Shown piece after piece: positions 25,108-33,615 of a stretch of DNA of 64,000 bases. Numbering within the stretch: the stretch's first letter is position 1; every line of letters starts with the position of its first letter. The notes under the pieces are model-generated. The model ran no database searches. It saw nothing but the letters and a program-made list of their open reading frames with translations, and was not told the DNA's origin. This DNA is from Bacillus pumilus (lineage in GTDB: Bacteria; Bacillota; Bacilli; Bacillales; Bacillaceae), in the NCBI RefSeq assembly GCF_038738535.1, contig NZ_CP046128.1, positions 1,302,001 through 1,366,000 on the forward strand, written 5' to 3'. Both the position numbers and the translations under genes were made by a program.

Positions 25108-26025
25108 TTACTTTTTTTGATCAACTGTATAGACAATTTTTCGTTCCTTTGACAGGTGATCACGCTGTTTTTTGAAGCCGTCGATCTTCACTGTCATGAC
25201 CTCTCCATTTCCCTGCACCGCATCGACTTGTGCCTGGAGTATTTGAACTTGTTCGTTCAGCTTTTTCAAGATGGGTTCGATTTCTTCCGTTGTTTGCAGG
25301 ACGCTGTCTCGAGAGAATGGCTGTGAATTTGTTTGAGCTGACTGGTCAATATCAGCAAAATGAGATGCGATCCATTCCTCGCTTTCTGCTAACTGCTTTT
25401 GATAGCTTGTGAGCGTTTCATAAAAAATCGCTTCCTTTGCTTTTTCAATTTGCAGTAATTTCTCTTGTGTTTCATAAAAACGCTCCTGCAGGTGTCTAAC
25501 GCCTTCCTGTAATAGATGAAGCTCTGCATTTTTATCACTTAATGTTTGCTGCAGTTTCTCAATCACAGCGGATAAAGTATTTCCTTTTTTCTCCTCTTTT
25601 GCAAGCCGTTTATCTTGATCCTGCATCCGTTCATTTAATTGTTGAGAGATTTCTTTATATTTGATGACTTTTAAATGCAGCCGATGTTTTTCTTCCGTTT
25701 CTTTCCTTCTATGAAAGGTTTCCTTTTGGAGCATTTCATGAAGAAAGACTATTTTATGTAATAATTCAGATTTGCTTGAGGAGAGATCCTGTATTTTTGA
25801 GGCTGCATCGTCTTGATCAATGGTCATTTCATCCAATTGTTGTTTTAATTGCGTGTAATCCTTTTTCATCTCATGATATTCTTGAGTTAACTTCTTATTT
25901 TTAGAATACGTATATGAGGACTGTAAATCAGAGATCATTTGTTGATATTTGGCTGTTTCAGCTTTTAAGTATAAATTCTCTTGAGATAGGTCATGGAATA
26001 GGGGAGAAGCATGGCGCCTGTTCAT
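25108..26025 (-). CDS. yknT: YknT, sporulation-associated coiled-coil protein
   Basis: About 305 residues, almost entirely heptad-like coiled coil (Lys, Glu, Gln and Leu from residue 20 to 230). B. subtilis YknT (Cse15) is made in the mother cell under SigE. The reverse strand shows CATACTTT (26056-26063) 31 bases before the start, a good SigE -10, but the -35 is unclear. ATG 26025 follows AATAAGGAGGGTCTATCC. The gene diverges from mobA. Function is unknown; a structural role in spore assembly is an inference. Confidence 0.85.
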   Translation of the reverse strand: MNRRHASPLFHDLSQENLYLKAETAKYQQMISDLQSSYTYSKNKKLTQEYHEMKKDYTQLKQQLDEMTIDQDDAASKIQDLSSSKSELLHKIVFLHEMLQKETFHRRKETEEKHRLHLKVIKYKEISQQLNERMQDQDKRLAKEEKKGNTLSAVIEKLQQTLSDKNAELHLLQEGVRHLQERFYETQEKLLQIEKAKEAIFYETLTSYQKQLAESEEWIASHFADIDQSAQTNSQPFSRDSVLQTTEEIEPILKKLNEQVQILQAQVDAVQGNGEVMTVKIDGFKKQRDHLSKERKIVYTVDQKK

Positions 26026-26109
26026 GGATAGACCCTCCTTATTCATGTTACCAATAAAGTATGCGAAATGAGTGCGATTAGAACAACCATATCCAAGGAG
26101 GGTGAGAGA

Positions 26110-26691
26110 ATGGATGTAGTGAATGTCATTTTAGCTGGAGGAGCTTCCAGACGTTTTGGAGTGCCAAAGGCAAGCCATATGTATCAAGGAAAACCACTAT
26201 ATGAGTATGTGAAAAAGCAGCTTTTGAAAGGACAGATGGTCATCATCAGCCATCCATCACTTCTGCCCTTTTTTAAAGAAAGAGGTGAACGAAGTGTGTG
26301 GTTAGATGATGAACAGGTGCGCGGATGCGGGCCGCTTGCCGGCATGTATACGGCGATGCAAAAGCAAGAAGCAGCATGGTATTTGGTGACGGCATGTGAC
26401 ATGCCCTTCATACGGAGGGAGACCGCCGAAGCATTATCGTCCTATTGCAGCGAGCACGTAGATGCTATCATCCCGCTTGTTCAGGGCAGATTACAGCCTT
26501 TATTTGCGCTTTATCATCGCCGCTGTCTGCCGTCCATTGATGCGTGTTTAAAAGAGAATCAATTAGCCATCAAAGAGTTACTTCAAAGGCTTAAGGTGCG
26601 CATCGTCCCAGAGGAGGAACTGAACGTAACACCAAATGAATTTCTAAATATCAATAAAAGAAGCGATTTACCTGAAAACGGTATGATATGA
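26110..26691 (+). CDS. mobA: Molybdenum cofactor guanylyltransferase MobA
   Basis: A 193-residue nucleotidyltransferase: [11 protein letters not shown] near residue 10 binds [17 protein letters not shown] follows, and VTACDMPFI holds the metal-binding Asp. It joins GMP to molybdopterin. ATG 26110 follows CAAGGAGGGTGAGAGA. It is the first gene of a run mobA-moeB-moeA-mobB-moaE-moaD whose members overlap or nearly touch, so they are one operon for molybdenum cofactor synthesis. Confidence 0.93.
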   Translation: MDVVNVILAGGASRRFGVPKASHMYQGKPLYEYVKKQLLKGQMVIISHPSLLPFFKERGERSVWLDDEQVRGCGPLAGMYTAMQKQEAAWYLVTACDMPFIRRETAEALSSYCSEHVDAIIPLVQGRLQPLFALYHRRCLPSIDACLKENQLAIKELLQRLKVRIVPEEELNVTPNEFLNINKRSDLPENGMI

Positions 26692-26720
26692 TACATAAAA
26701 ATGGTGAGGAGAGAACAGCA

Positions 26721-27737
26721 TTGAATGACCGATATTCAAGACAAATCTTGTTCCCTCCGGTTGGGGAAAAGGGTCAGCGTGCGCTTGCTGACAGTCATGT
26801 TCTGATCGTTGGAGCCGGTGCACTTGGAACTGCCTCCGCTGAAGGGCTTGTCCGGTCTGGGATCGGCACGTTGACGATTGTTGATCGTGATTATGTAGAG
26901 TTTTCAAATTTACAGCGGCAGCAGCTGTACACAGAACATGATGCAAAGGCACATGTGCCAAAAGCAGCTGCGGCAAAAAAACGTCTCCAAGAGATCAATC
27001 ATGAAGTGATCATACACGCCCTGATTGAAGATGCAGGGGTGGAGCTGTTAAGACCGTTATTTCAGAGCGCAGATATTGTCATTGATGCGACGGATAATTT
27101 TGAGACGAGAATGGTGATGAATGATTTATCGCAGGAAACGAAGACGCCGTGGATATATGGCGCTTGTGTGAGCAGCCAGGGGATGTATATGACCATTTTG
27201 CCGGATAAAACGCCGTGTTTATCGTGTGTCTTTACAGAACTGCCTGTTGGCGGCTTGACGTGTGATACAGCGGGGATTATTTCTCCAGCAGTTCAAATGG
27301 TTTCTGCTTATCAGCAAACAGAGGCGCTAAAATATTTAACAGGACATGAAGATCAAATCGAACGGAAATTTGTCACATTTGATCTTTGGCAGGCGACATC
27401 GTTTAAAATGGATTTGTCTCGTACTAAGCAGAAGAACTGCCCATCCTGCGGTGAAGAAAGAACCTATCCTTATTTACATGAGCAGCGTAAAAAAACGACG
27501 ATTCTTTGCGGACGGGATACAGTTCAAGTTGTATCTAAAGATTTAGCAAATCTATCATTTCAGCATGTGAAAGAGAGGCTGTCATCTATTTGTGAGGTGG
27601 AAGTGAATGACTTCTTAATCCATGTCCGCTATGAATCTTATCGTATTGTCTTTTTCAAAGGTGGACGTGCATTAATCCATGGGACGAATGATGAAAAAGC
27701 AGCCAATTCATTACTAGCAAGACTGCTAGGGATATAG
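26721..27737 (+). CDS. moeB: Molybdopterin-synthase adenylyltransferase MoeB
   Basis: About 338 residues of the ThiF/MoeB/E1 family: ATP-binding [13 protein letters not shown] near residue 30, [15 protein letters not shown] at the start, [10 protein letters not shown], and catalytic Cys in [10 protein letters not shown]. Zinc-type Cys pairs (PCLSC and CPSCGEE) are present. It adenylates the C-terminal Gly-Gly of MoaD before sulphur is added. Beyond residue 250 there is an extra domain of about 85 residues, as in B. subtilis. TTG 26721 has GAGGAGAGAACAGCA before it; the upstream in-frame ATG overlaps mobA. Confidence 0.9.
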   Translation: MNDRYSRQILFPPVGEKGQRALADSHVLIVGAGALGTASAEGLVRSGIGTLTIVDRDYVEFSNLQRQQLYTEHDAKAHVPKAAAAKKRLQEINHEVIIHALIEDAGVELLRPLFQSADIVIDATDNFETRMVMNDLSQETKTPWIYGACVSSQGMYMTILPDKTPCLSCVFTELPVGGLTCDTAGIISPAVQMVSAYQQTEALKYLTGHEDQIERKFVTFDLWQATSFKMDLSRTKQKNCPSCGEERTYPYLHEQRKKTTILCGRDTVQVVSKDLANLSFQHVKERLSSICEVEVNDFLIHVRYESYRIVFFKGGRALIHGTNDEKAANSLLARLLGI

Positions 27738-27749
27738 GAGTGAAGTGTG

Positions 27750-29024
27750 ATGGAAAGACGTCAGCCAATTCCAGTAGAAGAAGCCATTCAGAAAGTCCAT
27801 CAATATGAAAAGCATGGAGAAGCAGAATGGGTGCCTTTAAAAAATAGCCTTGAAAGGTTCATTGCAGAAGATATTTTAGCAGATCATGATGTTCCTGCAT
27901 TTGATCGTTCCCCGTATGATGGTTTTGCACTTCGGGCAGAAGATACAAAAGAAGCGTCAAGCGAGCATCCGGTTGAATTTGAGGTCATTGACCATATTGG
28001 TGCAGGAATGGTCTCAGCAAAAACCATCGGTCCCTTTCAAGCCATCCGTATCATGACAGGAGCAAAAATCCCGGATGGAGCAAATGTCGTCATCATGCTT
28101 GAGCTGACTAAGACCTTCGAAAAAGACGGCAAATCATACATGTCACTTAAAAGAACGCTGAAAAAAGGGGACAATATTTCTCGTCAAGGAGAAGAAGTAC
28201 TTGAAGGAAATGTGATGGTCAAAAAAGGAACCAAAGTAACTCCGGGCGTTACGGCCCTATTGGCGACATTTGGATATGGTGTAGTGCCAGTTGTCAAAAA
28301 GCCAGTGATCGGCATCATCTCAACAGGTACAGAGCTTCTTCAAGTGAGTGATGCGATGGTGGACGGTAAGATTAGAAACAGTAATCTTAGTATGGTTTAT
28401 GCCCAGATACTTGAGGCCGGGGGAGAGCCGCTTGATTTAGGCGGTGTGTCTGATGATTTTGACAAAAGCTATCATGCAGTCAAAGCAGCCTTAAGCAAGG
28501 TAGATTTCTTAATCACAACAGGCGGTGTGTCAGTAGGTGATTTTGACTTTCTCCCTGCGATTTATGAAAAGCTGGGAGCTGAGGTGCTGTTTAATAAAGT
28601 GGCCATGAGACCCGGAAGTGTGACGACGGTTGCTGCAATGCCAAATGGTCAACTGCTGTTTGGGCTGTCAGGAAATCCCGCTGCCTGTTTTGTTGGCTTT
28701 GAATTATTTGTGAAACCGATGATCTATAAATGGTCTTTGAAGAAGCAGCCGTTTCCTGCTTTTGCTGAGGCGAAGCTGACACACGATTTTCCAAAAGCCA
28801 ATCCGTTCACTCGATTTGTCAGAGCGGCACTACAATTCACGGGCAGTCAGCTCAGTGTGACCCCAACAGGTCTTGATAAATCAAGTGCCGTGACCTCTAT
28901 TGCAGATGCTAACTGTTTCATCGTGCTGCCCGGAGGAACAAGAGGTTTTAAGGCCGGTGATCAGGTCCATGTTCTGCTGTTTCAGCACGAAGGAGAGGGT
29001 TCCCCATGCTGGATGACACATTAA
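27750..29024 (+). CDS. moeA: Molybdopterin molybdenumtransferase MoeA
   Basis: About 424 residues with the MoeA signatures DVPAFDRSPYDGFALRAED, TGAKIPDGANVVIM, ISTGTEL, TTGGVSVGDFDF and GLSGNPAACFVGFELFV. It inserts molybdate into adenylylated molybdopterin. The ATG at 27750 lies nine bases after AGGAG; the GTG one codon before is also possible. The 3' end overlaps mobB by 19 bases. Confidence 0.94.
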   Translation: MERRQPIPVEEAIQKVHQYEKHGEAEWVPLKNSLERFIAEDILADHDVPAFDRSPYDGFALRAEDTKEASSEHPVEFEVIDHIGAGMVSAKTIGPFQAIRIMTGAKIPDGANVVIMLELTKTFEKDGKSYMSLKRTLKKGDNISRQGEEVLEGNVMVKKGTKVTPGVTALLATFGYGVVPVVKKPVIGIISTGTELLQVSDAMVDGKIRNSNLSMVYAQILEAGGEPLDLGGVSDDFDKSYHAVKAALSKVDFLITTGGVSVGDFDFLPAIYEKLGAEVLFNKVAMRPGSVTTVAAMPNGQLLFGLSGNPAACFVGFELFVKPMIYKWSLKKQPFPAFAEAKLTHDFPKANPFTRFVRAALQFTGSQLSVTPTGLDKSSAVTSIADANCFIVLPGGTRGFKAGDQVHVLLFQHEGEGSPCWMTH

Positions 29025-29530
29025 GCATATTACAGGTGGTCGGTTATCAAAACAGCGGCAAGACTATGTTGATTGAAAAGCTCTGTCAGCTGGCTGTACT
29101 TGACGGGCTGAAGCTAGGCTGCTTTAAACACCATGGACATGGCGGTAAACCAGATCGTCTTTTGAAAGAAAAAGACACCGATCGATATGTCGGGGCAGGT
29201 GCATTTGCCGCTGGCGTGGAAGGAGAGGGTGAATTTCACTTTTCAATGCAGCACATCACGTTAGAGCAGTTGCTCAACATGTGTCAGCATCTTCCATTAG
29301 ACGCTGTCTTGATAGAAGGGTATAAACAGGCACCATACCGCAAAATCGTTTGTGTAAAGAATGAAGAGGAGCTCATTGATCTTTCAACTCTTTCCAATAT
29401 ACAAGCAGCTATTTATTTTTCTCAAGAGTTTCAATTAATCGAAAATTACTCGTTTCCAGTGTTTTCAGCCTTTGAAAAGGGCGCAGTCACATTTGGTTTT
29501 AACTTATTGAAGGGAGGTGTCTCTGCTTGA
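29006..29530 (+). CDS. mobB: Molybdopterin-guanine dinucleotide adaptor MobB
   Basis: A 174-residue P-loop protein (VVGYQNSGKTMLIEKL near residue 12; KHHGHGG near 42; LDAVLIEGYKQAPYRKIV near 98). MobB supports MobA in making the guanine dinucleotide form of the cofactor. It starts with ATG inside the end of moeA (AGAGGGTTCCCC before it) and overlaps moaE by four bases, so the genes are translationally coupled. Confidence 0.93.
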   Translation: MLDDTLSILQVVGYQNSGKTMLIEKLCQLAVLDGLKLGCFKHHGHGGKPDRLLKEKDTDRYVGAGAFAAGVEGEGEFHFSMQHITLEQLLNMCQHLPLDAVLIEGYKQAPYRKIVCVKNEEELIDLSTLSNIQAAIYFSQEFQLIENYSFPVFSAFEKGAVTFGFNLLKGGVSA

Positions 29531-30018
29531 GTGAATTTTTTAAAATAACAAAAACGCCGATTGATGTAAACGAATTGATTCAGCATGTGACAAGGCGAAA
29601 GGCAGGGGCCATTACGACGTTTATCGGGACGGTCAGAGAGTGGACAAACGGCAAAAAAACATTGCGTTTAACTTATGAAGCATACATACCAATGGCTGAA
29701 AGCATGCTAAGTCAAATTGGACAAGAAATCAAGAAACGGTGGCCTGAAACTGAAGCAGCCATTGTGCACCGGATCGGGACACTTGATATAACGGATATTG
29801 CTGTTGTGATAGCCGTTTCATCTCCTCATAGGAAGGCTGCATACGAAGCGAACGAATATGCCATTGAGCGAATTAAGGAAATCGTTCCAATTTGGAAAAA
29901 AGAATATTGGGAAGACGGGGAAGCCTGGATAGGTGATCAGCTTGAAACGGTTTCATATCCAGAGGGGAAACCTAGCGATCTTCAACTTGCAAAGAAAGAA
30001 GGTGATCAGTTTGATTAG
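29527..30018 (+). CDS. moaE: Molybdopterin synthase large subunit MoaE
   Basis: A 163-residue MoaE protein: GAITTFIGTVREWTNGKKTLRLTYEAY near residue 30, VHRIGTLDI near 90, and the catalytic Lys region VPIWKKEYWEDGEAWIGD near 130. With MoaD it puts two sulphurs into precursor Z. The start is TTG, overlapping the mobB stop, and follows GGGAGGTGTCTCTGC. moaD begins inside its last codons. Confidence 0.93.
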   Translation: MSEFFKITKTPIDVNELIQHVTRRKAGAITTFIGTVREWTNGKKTLRLTYEAYIPMAESMLSQIGQEIKKRWPETEAAIVHRIGTLDITDIAVVIAVSSPHRKAAYEANEYAIERIKEIVPIWKKEYWEDGEAWIGDQLETVSYPEGKPSDLQLAKKEGDQFD

Positions 30019-30244
30019 TGTATTATTGTTCGCCGGCCTTGCTGAGAAGGCCGGTAAACAACAAATCATCATTCAAAAAGATCAAACAACGGTTGATGAG
30101 ATTAAATTAGAATTACAGGAGGTATATGGTGTTGATGCTGCACAAAACGTGATGGTTGCAGTCAACGAACTATATACGAGGGAAAACGCTGAAGTGCGTA
30201 GCGGGGACACTGTTGCATTCATTCCTCCTGTAAGCGGTGGATAA
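30011..30244 (+). CDS. moaD: Molybdopterin synthase sulphur carrier MoaD
   Basis: A 77-residue ubiquitin-like protein ending FIPPVSGG; the terminal Gly-Gly is adenylated by MoeB and carries the thiocarboxylate. The likely start is TTG 30011, with AAGGTGAT just before it, and the length then fits the family. No ATG is available near. It overlaps moaE and is the last gene of the operon; a hairpin terminator follows. Confidence 0.9.
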   Translation: MISVLLFAGLAEKAGKQQIIIQKDQTTVDEIKLELQEVYGVDAAQNVMVAVNELYTRENAEVRSGDTVAFIPPVSGG

Positions 30245-30257
30245 TAGATATTAGAGG

Positions 30258-30293
30258 ATTTGGTTATGGCCAGCGGCTGTAACCAATTTTTTA
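30258..30293 (+). terminator. Terminator of the molybdopterin operon
   Basis: TTGGTTA (30260-30266) and TAACCAA (30280-30286) form a seven-base stem followed by six T. Its tail overlaps the last codons of the convergent Rok-like gene. Confidence 0.75.
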
Positions 30294-30668
30294 TGTGTGA
30301 AAAGATTGTAGAGGTATTTGGGTGTGATCTTCGTAAATAAAACATCCCCTTCGTGCTTTAGAAATGTGAGGGTCGAGCTGCTGGATCAGATCATACAATT
30401 CGCTAATTCGTCTCACATTGAAATCTGTCTGGGCGTGAAGCTGTTCTTTTAATTCTTTTGTACTCACAATGCTTCCCTTTTTCTCTTTAATAATATCTAC
30501 ACATCTAGCAGCGTAGTATATTTTGTCATTAGAGGGTCTGCTTTCTTTCATATCAAGTAATTTGAGCTCATGATAAATCAGTTCTCTTTCCTTTCGAAAG
30601 TATTGCCATGCTTCTTGTTCCTTTTCATAAAGTAAAATCAATTGTGTTTTCAATTTTTCTCTTAACAT
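30291..30668 (-). CDS. Short Rok-like DNA-binding protein (125 aa)
   Basis: A 125-residue protein with the same layout as Rok but without the long linker. Residues 1-40 form a coiled coil (EKEQEAWQYFRKERELIYHE, then LKLLDMK) like Rok's REYQIERDAIYAKLRELD. Residues 50-117 look like Rok's winged helix: ARCVDIIKEKKGSIVSTKEL parallels EAAIKTLKRHNAAIKSSEL, and SKARRGCFIYED parallels KKPYRGQYILEGD. It may bind DNA alone or mix with Rok. TGGAGTCAAGTGA precedes the ATG. It stands where B. subtilis has yknU/yknV. Similarity was judged by eye. Confidence 0.7.
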   Translation of the reverse strand: MLREKLKTQLILLYEKEQEAWQYFRKERELIYHELKLLDMKESRPSNDKIYYAARCVDIIKEKKGSIVSTKELKEQLHAQTDFNVRRISELYDLIQQLDPHISKARRGCFIYEDHTQIPLQSFHT

Positions 30669-31184
30669 TCACTTGACTCCATTTCCACTATCATTTAACC
30701 TACCTCTATTTTACATTATATGAAAAAATAACTTTTGATCAAGTAAAAACCTTATATTTTTCATTTTTTAATATGAAAGTATTGATACTAAAGGCTCATT
30801 TGTTCTATAAAAGAAACCAATCATAGTCCTATAAAGCCGAGATTTGTCGAAATTACTAGGATTATTTTAACAAAAAATTGTTGTGTCTAACTAAGACCAT
30901 CCGAATTCAAAGGAAAAGGATATTTATTCCGAAAGACATGTGGTTTTTTGATAAAATGTTTTTAGGTCAGTAAAACCTCTATTTTTTGATATGAATATGG
31001 TCTGGTCATGGTGTCATTTGGAGGATGTCATTCGTGATAATAGAATAATAGATAAATTTTTTCCTCAATGAAAATAAGAAAATCAAATCATCCATCACTT
31101 ATTGGCAATCTTTTGATAAAATAGAAAGAACAAGAGAGAACATGTGCGTTTGCATACTTGCATGACATAGAGAGGAGACATTTG
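30669..31184. promoter_or_regulatory. Gap with Rok-like promoter and a 0A box
   Basis: No gene is supported in these 516 bases. On the reverse strand TTGATC (30742-30737) and TATAAT (30720-30715), 16 bases apart, form a likely promoter for the Rok-like gene. A full 0A box, TTTGTCGAA, lies at 30843-30851, about 100 bases upstream of it. The right half is AT-rich leader of yknW. A weak GAAAG-N18-CGTT near 31126-31152 is not a convincing SigW promoter. Confidence 0.5.
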
Positions 31185-31811
31185 ATGAAAGAAAATATGC
31201 AAAAGCCCACGATCATTGGAGTGAGCACAAGACCTTTAGAGCACCTGAAAAGAGTATAAGAAAACCCGGTGGTTTGGTGGCCTTTATCCTGTGTGCTTCT
31301 TTTAACAGTGATTGTGACTTATTTGTCAGAGCTAGTGAATGAAGGAATGTGGGCAGATTTAAGCTTGCCGGTATCGGTCGTTTATGTGGTGACGCTAATT
31401 GGTCTAATTCTCGGGCTTGTGATTAATGCTGCTATATATAAGTTCATCGTATTTTTAGCAAAGGGTGATGCATCGTTTCAGCAGCTGTTTTCAGCGGTCC
31501 TGTTTATTACACCAGTTACGATCATTGGTACGATTATTTCTCATCTGTCCGTCATCCTGTTCCATGTGCCAAAAAACATCACAATAACCTCATTAAATGC
31601 ACTCATTCAAACTTCTGGTCCATGGCACGGTGTGTTTGCTAATATTGATCTCTTTGTGATCTGGAATCTTGTTTTAACAGGCTTTTTATTGATCAAAGTC
31701 GGTCATATATCTCCAAGAATATCTTGGACCATGATAGGAGTCTTTTATGTCATTTCTTTCATTCTTCAATATGTAGGAACCGCAATCAACATATCAGTAA
31801 GCTGGGGGTAG
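31185..31811 (+). pseudogene. yknW: yknW broken by an in-frame stop codon
   Basis: The ATG at 31185 has AGAGAGGAGACATTTG before it and opens the frame [20 protein letters not shown], then LKRV. The next codon is TAA (31257-31259); the same frame then runs on without a break ([15 protein letters not shown]) to 31811, in total 208 codons with four or five hydrophobic segments typical of YknW (Yip1-like). Only one base change is needed to restore it. A GTG at 31269 could restart translation but has no ribosome-binding site. YknW helps assemble the YknXYZ exporter that protects against the SDP toxin. The downstream genes look intact. Confidence 0.8.
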
Positions 31812-31819
31812 AATGTCTT

Positions 31820-32926
31820 ATGAGAAAGAAAATCATCATCGGATCCATTTTTATTATTGTCATCGGTCTATTTATTGGCTTTAACATTGCGAAAAATCAA
31901 TCAAAGCCTGCTTCGACAGCAGCTATTAAAACAGTAAAACCCACACAAAAAGAAATCACCACTACGGTAATGACGCCAGGGACACTTTCATTCTCTGAAG
32001 AGCAGTTCATTTATGCAGAAGAGGAAAAAGGACACTTGAAGGGGATTTCTGTGAAAGAAGGAGAAAAGGTAAAGGCTGGAACGCCGCTTCTTACATATGA
32101 AAATAGGGAGCTGGAGCTTGAAGAGCAGCAGCAAGCTCTTGCGGCTGAATCAAGTACGCTAAAACGCGAACAATTACAAAATAGACTGAGCGAATTAGAT
32201 GAAAAACAAGCAGGCGACTCAGTCGCCCATCCTAAAAACGAGCGAGACCAGCTCGAATTAGAGCTGAAAGCGGCTGAATTAGAACAAAAACAAGCAGAGA
32301 TCAGCCAAGAAAAAGTAAAAGCACAAATAGAAGATTTAACCGTACATAGTAAAATTGACGGTACAGTGATTTCCATTGAGCAAGAAGAAGGGGCAGGAAA
32401 GCCGGAAGAAAGACAGCCGATCATTCATATTGGCAATGAGAAAAAAATGATTGTGCGAGGATTGATTTCTGAGTATGACGCCATAAAAGTGAAAAAGAAA
32501 CAAAAAGTAAAGGTTACATCTGATGTCATTCGCGGAAAGAGCTGGCAAGGGGTCGTGAAAAAAGTGGGGGCTGTACCTGCTCAGGCAGCATCCGAAACAA
32601 CTGCGGGTGATCAAACGGTACAATATCCTGTTGAAATCGAAATAAAGGGAAAAAAACCTGAAGCGAAACCTGGTTTTAAAATGATCATGGAAATTGAAAC
32701 AGATAAGCGTCAAGCCCAAACGATTCCTGAATCAGCTGTAAAAAAAGAGGATGATGGACAATACGTTTATGTTGTCAAAAAGAATGTACTTAAAAAAGTA
32801 AAAGTGGTGCTAGGGGAAACGTCAGGTCATGACCTTGAAGTGACAAAAGGTGTCAAGGCAGAGGATCAAATCATTGCTCATCCATCAGATGACATGTATG
32901 ACGGAATGGAAGTGAATGCTGAATGA
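31820..32926 (+). CDS. yknX: Membrane fusion protein YknX of an ABC exporter
   Basis: A 368-residue periplasmic-adaptor-type protein: one N-terminal membrane anchor (about residues 3-22), a biotinyl-lipoyl region (GHLKGISVKEGEKVKAGTPL), a long Glu/Gln/Leu coiled-coil hairpin (about 95-165), the returning lipoyl part (IDGTVISIEQEEGA) and beta-barrel domains. It works with YknY and YknZ as a MacAB-like system. ATG 31820 is preceded by GGGGGTAG at a rather long distance. The gene closely follows the broken yknW. Confidence 0.9.
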   Translation: MRKKIIIGSIFIIVIGLFIGFNIAKNQSKPASTAAIKTVKPTQKEITTTVMTPGTLSFSEEQFIYAEEEKGHLKGISVKEGEKVKAGTPLLTYENRELELEEQQQALAAESSTLKREQLQNRLSELDEKQAGDSVAHPKNERDQLELELKAAELEQKQAEISQEKVKAQIEDLTVHSKIDGTVISIEQEEGAGKPEERQPIIHIGNEKKMIVRGLISEYDAIKVKKKQKVKVTSDVIRGKSWQGVVKKVGAVPAQAASETTAGDQTVQYPVEIEIKGKKPEAKPGFKMIMEIETDKRQAQTIPESAVKKEDDGQYVYVVKKNVLKKVKVVLGETSGHDLEVTKGVKAEDQIIAHPSDDMYDGMEVNAE

Positions 32927-33615
32927 TTCAGCTTTCAAACGTGATAAAAAGCTATGAGGTCGCCCAAGAAACATTTGATGTATTAAGTGAGATCGATCTT
33001 GTCATTGAAAAAGGCGAGTATATGTCCATTATGGGCCCGTCCGGCTCTGGAAAATCGACGTTAATGAATATCATTGGCTGTTTAGACCGACCAACCACAG
33101 GACAATATCATTTTCAAGGAAGAGAGCTGTCAGCTGCAAAGGATCAAGAGCTTGCAGTGATTCGAAATCAATTCATTGGATTTGTCTTTCAGCAATTTCA
33201 CCTGCTGCCGAGGTTAAATGCGAGGCGTAATGTTGAGCTTCCGATGATTTACGCTGGTATCAGTCAAAAGGAAAGAAAAGAACGCGCAGAAATGGCACTT
33301 GAAAAGGTTGGTTTGGCAGACCGAATGAAGCATATGCCAAGTGAGTTGTCTGGAGGGCAAAAGCAAAGAGTGGCTATTGCTCGTGCAATTGTCAATAAGC
33401 CGCAGCTTATCTTAGCAGATGAACCAACAGGCGCTCTTGACTCAAAAACAAGCTTCTCAATCATGGAACAGTTTACTAAGCTGAATGAGGAAGGGACAAC
33501 GATTGTGCTTGTCACCCATGAAGAAGAAATGGCTGCGTATACAAATCGGACGGTCGTTGTAAGAGATGGACGGCTCGTTGAAGATAGATTGACACAAGGG
33601 GACGCTATGGAATGA
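32923..33615 (+). CDS. yknY: ABC transporter ATPase YknY
   Basis: A 230-residue ATPase of the MacB/LolD type: Walker A GPSGSGKST near residue 38, Q-loop FVFQQFHLLPRLNA, signature LSGGQKQRVAIARA, Walker B LILADEPTGALD and the switch His in VTHEEEMA. The ATG overlaps the yknX stop by four bases (ATGA) and the end overlaps yknZ, so the three genes are translated together. Confidence 0.94.
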   Translation: MIQLSNVIKSYEVAQETFDVLSEIDLVIEKGEYMSIMGPSGSGKSTLMNIIGCLDRPTTGQYHFQGRELSAAKDQELAVIRNQFIGFVFQQFHLLPRLNARRNVELPMIYAGISQKERKERAEMALEKVGLADRMKHMPSELSGGQKQRVAIARAIVNKPQLILADEPTGALDSKTSFSIMEQFTKLNEEGTTIVLVTHEEEMAAYTNRTVVVRDGRLVEDRLTQGDAME

